Below, in pieces: positions 43,766 through 50,058 of a stretch of DNA of 64,000 nt. The DNA is from Bog-1181 sp964565765 (GTDB taxonomy: Bacteria; Oederibacteriota; PGYV01; Palsa-1178). Position 1 is the stretch's first letter. Each line of letters opens with the position of its first letter. Location of the stretch: NCBI GenBank assembly GCA_964565765.1, contig CAZMGF010000008.1, positions 1 to 64,000 of the forward strand, read 5' to 3'. The notes under the pieces were generated by a model, which worked only from the letters and a program-made list of their open reading frames with translations, was not told where the DNA came from and ran no database searches. The position numbers were made by a program, and so were the translations under genes.

Positions 43766-43898
43766 AGAACCTCTGAAATTTAGAGGCTAAGGGAAAGCCG
43801 GCAAGTACCAGAAATGGTAAAAACTGTCGAATGCTTTCCCTCAAAATGTAGCAAGTGTGTAATATAAGGCAGGCGAAGAAAGCCTGCCTTTCGCATTT
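43766..43898 (+). ncRNA. Candidate structured non-coding RNA
   Basis: A stretch of about 130 bases with no reading frame but strong folding potential. Helix 1: CCTCT/AGAGG (43770-43774, 43782-43786). Helix 2: GGGAAAGC/GCTTTCCC (43791-43798, 43833-43840), continuing as CGGCA/TGTCG (43799-43803, 43825-43829) across a short bulge, then TACCA-GAAA-TGGTA (43806-43819) with a GNRA tetraloop. A terminator follows at 43866. A promoter-like sequence precedes it. It does not match the SAM, T-box, cobalamin, lysine or c-di-GMP riboswitch patterns I know. It may be a free small RNA or a leader for the genes downstream. Confidence 0.55.
43866..43898 (+). terminator. Rho-independent terminator of the candidate RNA
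   Basis: AAGGCAGGC (43866-43874) pairs with GCCTGCCTT (43882-43890) around GAAGAAA, followed by a short T-rich tail. It lies before the Rrf2 promoter, so the RNA is likely a separate transcript. Confidence 0.75.
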
Positions 43899-43928
43899 AT
43901 AGGCATGTAAAATAAATAAAACAATAAC

Positions 43929-43957
43929 TTGACAAACCCTATAGACTTTGTTATATT
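43929..43957 (+). promoter_or_regulatory. Sigma-70 promoter of the Rrf2 gene
   Basis: TTGACA (43929-43934), 17 bases, TATATT (43952-43957), about 50 bases before ATG 44008. Confidence 0.85.
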
Positions 43958-44007
43958 TATATTGTTGATAAACAAGATGGACAATATATAGTAAACGGAG
44001 GCTTTAA

Positions 44008-44478
44008 ATGAAAATAACATATAAAGGAGATTACGCAATAAAATCTCTTGTATATCTGGCGGCAAGATATATCAGGGAGCACGGGGCTGAATCTTACAGC
44101 CAGATACAGGAAATTTCAAAGGATCAGGATATACCTGAAAAATTTCTTGAGCAGATATTATTGAGCCTGAGGAACGCGGGATTTGTAAGGAGTCTCCGCG
44201 GGAAAAACGGCGGTTACACAATAGCAAGGGATCCTGAAGAAATAAAACTCGGGGACATTATAAGGCTTATGGACGGTCCGCTTGCGCCGATTGCGTGCGT
44301 GAGCAGGTCGGCATATCAGAAATGCGACTTTGAACCGCGCTGTGTATTAAAGCCCATCTGGGCCAGGGTCAATGACGCCATAAGCGGAATTGTGGACAAT
44401 ATAAATTTCAGGCAGCTGGTGGAGATGGAGAGCCAGATGAAGAAAAAGTCTATTGAGGAATTTGTTTATCAAATTTGA
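44008..44478 (+). CDS. Rrf2-family transcriptional regulator
   Basis: A 156-residue Rrf2-type winged-helix regulator (IscR/CymR/NsrR family). The DNA-binding part is MKITYKGDYAIKSLVYLAARY, then IPEKFLEQILLSLRNAGFVRSLRGKNGGYTIAR, with the family's GKNGGY wing. Three Cys lie in the sensor segment (CVSRSAYQKCDFEPRC, about 98-113), as in Fe-S-binding members. It is followed by methionine and cysteine genes, which suggests control of sulfur assimilation like CymR, but an IscR-like role is possible. Its stop overlaps the hairpin at 44478. Confidence 0.92.
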   Translation: MKITYKGDYAIKSLVYLAARYIREHGAESYSQIQEISKDQDIPEKFLEQILLSLRNAGFVRSLRGKNGGYTIARDPEEIKLGDIIRLMDGPLAPIACVSRSAYQKCDFEPRCVLKPIWARVNDAISGIVDNINFRQLVEMESQMKKKSIEEFVYQI

Positions 44479-44509
44479 TCCGCCTCCGTGCGTTTAAGCT
44501 TCGGCGGAT
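44478..44509. repeat. REP-like palindrome after the Rrf2 gene
   Basis: ATCCGCC (44478-44484) pairs with GGCGGAT (44503-44509) around a partly paired centre. No T-run follows. It overlaps the last base of the Rrf2 stop and may protect or weaken the transcript between Rrf2 and the next genes. Confidence 0.6.
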
Positions 44510-44529
44510 GAAAGAAAAGGAGAATTAAA

Positions 44530-44601
44530 ATGGGAAAATTGAAAAGAATGCATGAATGCCTGATATGGGTGAAGGATGATTTTATGCGCAGGCGAATGTG
44601 A
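44530..44601 (+). CDS. Small ORF (23 residues), possible leader peptide
   Basis: ATG 44530 is preceded by AAAAGGAG at normal distance and opens a 23-codon frame rich in Met (4) and basic residues (MGKLKRMHECLIW...RRRM). It sits 56 bases before the O-acetylhomoserine sulfhydrylase gene. A Met/Cys-containing leader would make sense before methionine genes, but a decayed gene remnant is equally possible. No attenuator hairpin is clear downstream. Confidence 0.4.
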   Translation: MGKLKRMHECLIWVKDDFMRRRM

Positions 44602-44656
44602 TATACGCCGGGGATGATTTAATAAAAAATTAAAAATAAAAAAAGGAGAAACAAAA

Positions 44657-45931
44657 ATGGTAAATTATAAATTTGAAACTTTACAGCTTCATGCGGGACA
44701 TGTGCCTGACAGGGAGACACACTCAAGAGCGGTGCCAATTTATCAGACTTCGTCATACACATTTGAGGACACAAACGACGCAGCCGACCTTTTTGCCCTG
44801 AAAAAATTCGGCAATATTTATACCAGGCTTATGAATCCCACAACCGATGTACTTGAGAAAAGGGTAGCTGCTCTTGAAGGAGGAGCGGCGGCACTTGCTT
44901 TTGCCTCAGGCATGGGGGCCATTACCGCGGCAATACTCGGGCTTGCATCAAAAGGTGATGAAATAGTCGCGGCGTCAAATCTTTACGGAGGCACGGTTAC
45001 ACTTTTTGCGCATACTCTGCCGAAACTCGGCATAAATGTTGTATTTGTGGATGCTAAAAATCCGGAAAATTTCCGGAAAGCAATCACGGCAAAAACAAAG
45101 GCTCTTTATGCGGAAACTTTGGGCAACCCTGAACTTAACATTCTGGATATTGAAGCTGTAGGTAAAATAGCCAGGGAAGCAAATATTCCGCTGATAGTGG
45201 ATTCAACAATGACGCCTCCGTCAATTTTAAGGCCTCTTGAACACGGCGCGGACATTGTTATCCATTCGCTTACTAAATATATGGGGGGCCACGGCACATC
45301 CCTGGGCGGGATTGTTGTTGATTCCGGGAAATTTGACTGGTCAAATGGAAATTTTCAGGATCTTGTAAATCCGGATCCGTCATATCACGGAACTAAATTT
45401 TATGAGACATTTAAAGGGCTAGCGTATATAATAAAGCTAAGGGTTTCAACGCTTCGTGATACCGGATCGGCATTGAGCCCTTTTAACGCTTTCCTGATTC
45501 TTCTTGGAATCGAGACGCTTTCTCTTCGCATGGAAAGGCATTGCGAAAACGCTCTTAGGACAGCAAAATGGCTGGGCTCGAACCCAAAAATCAGCTGGGT
45601 GAATTATCCGGGGCTTGAATCATCACCCTCTTACGGGCTTGTGAAAAAATATCTTCCCGGCGGCGCCTCAGGCATGATAGCCTTTGGAATAAAAGGCGGG
45701 GTTGAAGCCGGAGTAAAATTTATCAATAGCGTCAAATTGCTCTCGCACCTGGCAAATATAGGCGACGCAAAGACACTTGTGATACATCCATGGACAACCA
45801 CACATCAGCAGCTTTCAGACGCTGAGAAAAAAGCGGCCGGTATTACCGAGGATTTCATAAGGCTTTCCGTTGGCATTGAAAATGTTGATGATATTATTGC
45901 GGATATCAGCCAGGCACTTGATAAAATATAA
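44657..45931 (+). CDS. metY: O-acetylhomoserine sulfhydrylase (MetY)
   Basis: A 424-residue PLP enzyme of the Cys/Met metabolism family that makes homocysteine from O-acetylhomoserine and sulfide. ALEGGAAALAFASGMGAIT and ASNLYGGTVTLFAHTLP are family hallmarks, and the PLP lysine is K207 in HSLTKYMGGHGTSLGG. The length and the insertion after residue 210 (GGIVVDSGKFDWSNG) fit MetY rather than MetB/MetC, which are nearer 380 residues. AAAAGGAG precedes ATG 44657. It sits with cysK, metX and metW, so direct sulfhydrylation is the likely methionine route here. Confidence 0.93.
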   Translation: MVNYKFETLQLHAGHVPDRETHSRAVPIYQTSSYTFEDTNDAADLFALKKFGNIYTRLMNPTTDVLEKRVAALEGGAAALAFASGMGAITAAILGLASKGDEIVAASNLYGGTVTLFAHTLPKLGINVVFVDAKNPENFRKAITAKTKALYAETLGNPELNILDIEAVGKIAREANIPLIVDSTMTPPSILRPLEHGADIVIHSLTKYMGGHGTSLGGIVVDSGKFDWSNGNFQDLVNPDPSYHGTKFYETFKGLAYIIKLRVSTLRDTGSALSPFNAFLILLGIETLSLRMERHCENALRTAKWLGSNPKISWVNYPGLESSPSYGLVKKYLPGGASGMIAFGIKGGVEAGVKFINSVKLLSHLANIGDAKTLVIHPWTTTHQQLSDAEKKAAGITEDFIRLSVGIENVDDIIADISQALDKI

Positions 45932-45943
45932 GGAGGTTATACA

Positions 45944-46882
45944 ATGGGAAGAATATTTGAGGACATCACAAAGACCGTGGGAAACACGCCGCTTGTCAGG
46001 TTAAATAAGCTCGCAAAGGACACAGCAGCCAAGCAAGTGCTTGTAAAACTTGAATCATTTAACCCGCTCTCAAGCGTCAAGGACAGGATAGGCGTCGCGA
46101 TGATAGAGGACGCCGAAAAAAATGGAAGGATTAAACCCGGCGATACATTGATAGAGCCCACCAGCGGCAACACCGGGGTGGGGCTGGCTTTTACCGCGGC
46201 CGCAAAGGGCTACAAACTTATCCTGACCATGCCCGAGACAATGTCAATTGAGCGCAGGCAGCTCCTGGCCATACTGGGTGCGCAGCTTGTGCTCACACCG
46301 GGCTCTGAAGGCATGAAAGGGGCGGTGGCAAAGGCCGAGAGTCTTAGCAAGGAAACGCCAGGCTCTATTATTGTCGGCCAGTTTGACAATCCGGCAAATC
46401 CGGAAATCCACAGGAAAACCACGGCTGAAGAAATATGGAAAGACACGGATGGCGGTGTTGATATTTTTGTAGCAGGTATAGGCACTGGAGGTACTATCAC
46501 CGGCGTCGGCGAGGTTTTGAAGAAAAAAAATAAGGATATAAAAATAGTGGCCGTAGAGCCGGATGCATCCCCTCTGCTCTCAACGGGCCAGGCCGGGCCC
46601 CATAAGATACAGGGAATCGGCGCCAATTTTGTTCCGTCAGTACTTAACAGGAGTGTTATTGACGAGATAATCAGGGTAAAAGATACAGACGCAGGCGAAG
46701 TATCAAGGGCGCTTGCAAGGCAGGAAGGAATACTGGTTGGCATTTCAAGCGGCGCGGCAGCATGGGCGGCAATTGAGCTGGCAAAGAGGCCGGAGAATAA
46801 GGGGAAGACAATAGTGGCGCTTCTGCCGGATACAGGAGAGAGATATCTTTCAACGTGGCTGTTTAAGGATATTATTGTATAA
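45944..46882 (+). CDS. cysK: Cysteine synthase A
   Basis: A 312-residue PLP enzyme that makes cysteine from O-acetylserine and sulfide. The PLP lysine is K46 in SSVKDRIG; the substrate loop is EPTSGNTGVGLAF, the phosphate loop GTGGTITGVG, and the C-terminal region has GISSGAAAWAAIELA. Length and motifs fit CysK rather than cystathionine beta-synthase. AAGGAGG precedes ATG 45944, 12 bases after metY. Both genes use sulfide and an acetylated substrate, so they form a sulfur assimilation pair. Confidence 0.95.
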   Translation: MGRIFEDITKTVGNTPLVRLNKLAKDTAAKQVLVKLESFNPLSSVKDRIGVAMIEDAEKNGRIKPGDTLIEPTSGNTGVGLAFTAAAKGYKLILTMPETMSIERRQLLAILGAQLVLTPGSEGMKGAVAKAESLSKETPGSIIVGQFDNPANPEIHRKTTAEEIWKDTDGGVDIFVAGIGTGGTITGVGEVLKKKNKDIKIVAVEPDASPLLSTGQAGPHKIQGIGANFVPSVLNRSVIDEIIRVKDTDAGEVSRALARQEGILVGISSGAAAWAAIELAKRPENKGKTIVALLPDTGERYLSTWLFKDIIV

Positions 46883-46903
46883 ATTTAAAAATTAAAAAAA
46901 TTA

Positions 46904-46932
46904 TTATAATTTGCAATATATTGTGCTATAAT
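46904..46932 (+). promoter_or_regulatory. Extended -10 promoter of metX-metW
   Basis: TGC-TATAAT (46924-46932) with a weak -35 (TTATAA, 46904-46909), in the 99-base AT-rich gap before metX. Confidence 0.55.
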
Positions 46933-46981
46933 TTTTTTCATAAGCACGGTATAAACAGGTTAAAGGAGCAAAACAAAGTAA

Positions 46982-48175
46982 ATGGATAAACCCCCAAACG
47001 ATTCAGTGGGTATTGTAAAAACCCAGACCTTTACTTTCGCGGAACCGTCCAATGAAATGGTTTTGGAAAAAGGCGGAAAGCTCGGACCCATAACATTAGC
47101 CTATGAAACCTACGGAACCCTTAACAAAGAAAAATCCAACGCCATACTTGTATGCCATGCCCTATCCGGCAGCGCGCACGCGGCAGGGTATTATACGGAA
47201 GACGATATAAAGGATGTGAAAAAAAACACCGGCTGGTGGGACCTTATGATAGGCCCGGGCAAGCCGATGGATACAAACAAATATTTTATAATCTGTTCCA
47301 ATATAATAGGAAGCTGTTACGGATCCACGGGCCCTTCATCAACGAACCCGGCCACCGGCAAAGAATACGGCATGTCTTTTCCCGAAGTCACCATTCCCGA
47401 TATGGTAAAGGCCCAGAAGGTGCTGATGGACAGCCTGGGAATAGAAAAACTTGTAAGCGTAATTGGCGGTTCCATGGGCGGAATGCAGGCCCTTGAATGG
47501 GCGCTGCAATTTCCGGACGTCCCGAAGTCAATAATAGTAATAGCGGCCTCTGCCGCGCTCTCTGCGCAGGAAATTGCCCTTGACGCGGTTGGCAGGAACG
47601 CGATTAAAATTGACCCTGACTGGGACAATGGCAACTATTACGGCAGGGGCAAGAAACTGCAGGGGCTGGCCGTCGCAAGGATGGTGGGCCACATATCATA
47701 CCTTTCCGAAGAGGGGATGGAAAAGAAATTCGGCCGCAGGGTTGAGGATCCGGCCATGGCCGCCGCGATGTCGGAGTTTGAGAAGAAATTCGAAAACGGT
47801 TTTGCCGTCGAAGGTTATCTTGCACACCAGGGGAAAAAATTCGTCGAAAGATTTGACGCCAACGCCTACCTTTATGTGACAAAAGCAATGGACTATTTCG
47901 ATGTGGACAATAAATACGGCGGCGGCTCGCTGAACAAGGCCATGAAGAGGATAAAGGCTGAAGTGCTCATGGTTTCTTTTACGTCGGACTGGCTCTTTTC
48001 GCCGGCTCAGGCCAAGGAAATTGTGCAGGCTTTGACACTAAACAACAAGGATGTTTCATACATAGAGATAAAATCAATACACGGCCACGACGCGTTCCTG
48101 CTTGAAAAAAAGACCATAGCCGAAAATAAAATTCTCGGCCAGGCCTTTAAAAACTTTTTGATACACATTAAATAG
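46982..48175 (+). CDS. metX: Homoserine O-acetyltransferase
   Basis: A 397-residue alpha/beta-hydrolase that acetylates homoserine from acetyl-CoA, supplying the MetY substrate. The nucleophile elbow is GGSMGGMQALEW (S164), the catalytic Asp lies in SFTSDWLFSPAQ, and His in KSIHGHDAFLLE. Early motifs YETYGTLN and CHALSGSAHAAG fit the family. AAAGGAG lies 13 bases before ATG 46982, a little far. Some MetX-like proteins use succinyl-CoA, which cannot be excluded. The gene is 15 bases from metW. Confidence 0.94.
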   Translation: MDKPPNDSVGIVKTQTFTFAEPSNEMVLEKGGKLGPITLAYETYGTLNKEKSNAILVCHALSGSAHAAGYYTEDDIKDVKKNTGWWDLMIGPGKPMDTNKYFIICSNIIGSCYGSTGPSSTNPATGKEYGMSFPEVTIPDMVKAQKVLMDSLGIEKLVSVIGGSMGGMQALEWALQFPDVPKSIIVIAASAALSAQEIALDAVGRNAIKIDPDWDNGNYYGRGKKLQGLAVARMVGHISYLSEEGMEKKFGRRVEDPAMAAAMSEFEKKFENGFAVEGYLAHQGKKFVERFDANAYLYVTKAMDYFDVDNKYGGGSLNKAMKRIKAEVLMVSFTSDWLFSPAQAKEIVQALTLNNKDVSYIEIKSIHGHDAFLLEKKTIAENKILGQAFKNFLIHIK

Positions 48176-48190
48176 GGACCGGAGAAGAGA

Positions 48191-48853
48191 ATGTACAAGG
48201 AAATTTACCTGAAGCACACATATGAAGAGATTGTAAGGATGATAGAGGATAATTCCCGCGTGCTTGACCTTGGCTGCGGCGACGGCGAGCTGCTTGAGCT
48301 TCTTTACAACAGAAAAAACGTATACGGCCTCGGGGTCGATATAAACACGGAAGAAGTTTTGAAATGCATAAAACGCGGGGTTTCTGTCATCCAGGAGGAC
48401 ATTGAAGAAGGCATTTATAAATACAAGGATCAGGCATTTGACTATGTAATTCTTTCAGAAACTCTTCAGGCCGTTAAAAGGCCAGACCACGTTATGAACC
48501 AGATACTCAGGGTCGGCAAAAAGGTAATTGTTTCGTTCCCGAATTTCGCATATTATAAAATGAGGCTGCATATATTATTTAAGGGAATTATGCCCAAATC
48601 AGAGATACTTCCATTTGAATGGTATAATACACCAAATATACACCTTCTCTCAATCAGGGATTTTAAAAATTTCTGCAGGGCCAACTCCATAAAACTTCTT
48701 GAGGAAATTTATCTTGTCGGAACGCAAAAAAAAGTGAAAAATTATTTTGGCATGGAAAACATGCTTGCTGAAGAGGCCATATTTTTGATACAGCGCACAC
48801 CGCAGGAAAAGATAACATTAAAGGAAGTCATTGTAAACGGCGTAAAAAAGTAA
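48191..48853 (+). CDS. metW: MetW, methionine biosynthesis protein
   Basis: A 220-residue methyltransferase-fold protein of the MetW family. SAM-fold motif I is VLDLGCGDGELLELL, followed by GLGVDINTEEVLKCI, then SETLQAVKRPDHVMNQILRVGKKVIVSFPNF and a conserved PFEWYNTPNIHLLSIRDF. In other bacteria MetW partners MetX and is needed for its full activity. It directly follows metX (15 bases), as is usual. The role is by family; its own methyltransferase activity is not established. Confidence 0.93.
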   Translation: MYKEIYLKHTYEEIVRMIEDNSRVLDLGCGDGELLELLYNRKNVYGLGVDINTEEVLKCIKRGVSVIQEDIEEGIYKYKDQAFDYVILSETLQAVKRPDHVMNQILRVGKKVIVSFPNFAYYKMRLHILFKGIMPKSEILPFEWYNTPNIHLLSIRDFKNFCRANSIKLLEEIYLVGTQKKVKNYFGMENMLAEEAIFLIQRTPQEKITLKEVIVNGVKK

Positions 48854-48983
48854 CAAAATATTCCACAAAACGCCAAATATCGGGGAAATATCTTAAAAAT
48901 ACCAAAAATCTTGTTATTCCTTTGAAAATAGGGGTTTTTTCGTAAAAAAACTGTTAAAAGCCTTAAAAAATGGCATTTTTTTA

Positions 48984-49012
48984 TTGACCGGTTATTGATT
49001 GTATGTTATAAG
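48984..49012 (+). promoter_or_regulatory. Sigma-70 promoter of the small barrel protein
   Basis: TTGACC (48984-48989), 17 bases, TATAAG (49007-49012). It overlaps an upstream in-frame ATG (48999), which supports the start at 49083. Confidence 0.7.
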
Positions 49013-49082
49013 ATTGCAAAACACAATATATGGTATAAAACGCGGGGAGAAACGCGTAATTTTTTCTAAGGAGGAGGGTGGA

Positions 49083-49631
49083 ATGAAAAAAGTATTGATT
49101 TTGGCAGTGATTGTTTTTGCTCTTGCTTTTTCGGCAATAGCGGCAACGGACGCAGTCGGGCAGAAACCGGAATGTGACAATGTGGTGAGCGCCAATGTCT
49201 GGCCCTATCTTGGGGCATTTTTCAATCTCGGTTATGAAAGGGATCTTGTGGCGAATCTGTCGGTAAGGGTAAGGGGCGAGTACTGGGGATTGAGCCAGGG
49301 CGGATTTAATCTGGGCGGATATGGAATTGACCTGTTTTACCATCCGATGGGAAAAGGGCTTGACGGCTGGTATTTCGGGCCGAGGTTTGACCAGTGGATT
49401 GTTTCGTATTCCGGCAATGGTACGACAGGCTCGGGTTCTTTGTACTGGGTAGGCGCGCAGGCGGGATACAGGTGGATATTTGACGGAGGATTTGAAATGG
49501 CGGTTTCACTCGGAGCGCAGAAAAACATAGCGGCATCAATAACATACAATAATTCTACAACAAATGAGACGCCGCCGTTCAACGCGATGACGCTGCCGGT
49601 ATTTGACTACGACCTTGGATACGCGTTCTAA
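49083..49631 (+). CDS. Small outer-membrane beta-barrel protein
   Basis: A 182-residue exported protein: signal peptide MKKVLILAVIVFALAFSAIA, then amphipathic strands (NLGYERDLVANLSVRVRGEYW, GGYGIDLFYHPMGKGLDGWYFGPRFD, YWVGAQAGYRWIF) of an 8-strand barrel, ending in YAF. It resembles DUF3575-type outer-membrane proteins, though I cannot name it. The start is ATG 49083, preceded by AAGGAGGAGGGTGG; an in-frame ATG at 48999 lies in the promoter. HU follows by 38 bases and may share the transcript. Confidence 0.82.
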   Translation: MKKVLILAVIVFALAFSAIAATDAVGQKPECDNVVSANVWPYLGAFFNLGYERDLVANLSVRVRGEYWGLSQGGFNLGGYGIDLFYHPMGKGLDGWYFGPRFDQWIVSYSGNGTTGSGSLYWVGAQAGYRWIFDGGFEMAVSLGAQKNIAASITYNNSTTNETPPFNAMTLPVFDYDLGYAF

Positions 49632-49669
49632 CAGGGAATTTTAATATATTAAAAAACAGGAGGAAGTAA

Positions 49670-49942
49670 ATGACGAAATCGGAAATGATCCAGGCAATCT
49701 CGGACAAGGCAGGAGTTGCAAAGAAAGATGTTAAGAAAACGGTTGAGGCTTTCACGGAAGTTATCATCTCTACGCTCAAGAAAGAGAAAAAAGTAAAGCT
49801 CCCGGGGCTCGGAATCCTTGCGGTAAAGCACCGCAAAGCAAGGATGGGAAGGAACCCGCTTACAGGAGAGGCCATCTCAATCCCGGCAAAAAAAGTTGTA
49901 AAAATGAGGATAGCAAAGGATCTGAAGGCGTCGGTCCTTTAA
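49670..49942 (+). CDS. HU-family DNA-binding protein
   Basis: A 90-residue histone-like protein that bends and compacts DNA as a dimer. The start MTKSEMIQAISDKAGVAKKDVKKTVEAF and the DNA-intercalating arm with RMGRNPLTGEAISIPAKKVVKMR (conserved RNPxTGE...IPA) identify it. Length is standard. AGGAGG precedes ATG 49670, and a terminator follows at 49957. HU and IHF cannot be told apart reliably by sequence alone here. Confidence 0.96.
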   Translation: MTKSEMIQAISDKAGVAKKDVKKTVEAFTEVIISTLKKEKKVKLPGLGILAVKHRKARMGRNPLTGEAISIPAKKVVKMRIAKDLKASVL

Positions 49943-49956
49943 TAAATAATACAGGC

Positions 49957-49991
49957 AAAAAATGCCCGGCTGAAAAGCCGGGCATTTTTTT
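49957..49991 (+). terminator. Rho-independent terminator
   Basis: A perfect 15-bp stem (49957-49971 with 49976-49990) around a GAAA loop and a T-run; it ends the HU transcript. Confidence 0.95.
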
Positions 49992-50058
49992 TGTAAGACA
50001 AAAACTCACAGAAACTTGATAGTAGAGAGGAGATTTCCTAGAAATAGGTGGATTTTTC

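Noticed and set aside
43760..43850. SAM or T-box riboswitch upstream of the methionine genes
   Set aside because: The helices and loops do not carry the SAM-I core or a T-box sequence, and a terminator plus a new promoter separate it from the genes. Kept only as an unassigned structured RNA.
45570..45600. tRNA T-loop-like GGCTCGAACCC
   Set aside because: It lies inside the metY reading frame with no cloverleaf around it.
48999..49082. Longer N-terminus of the small barrel protein
   Set aside because: It would start inside the -35/-10 region and hide a clean signal peptide beginning at 49083, which has an excellent ribosome site.
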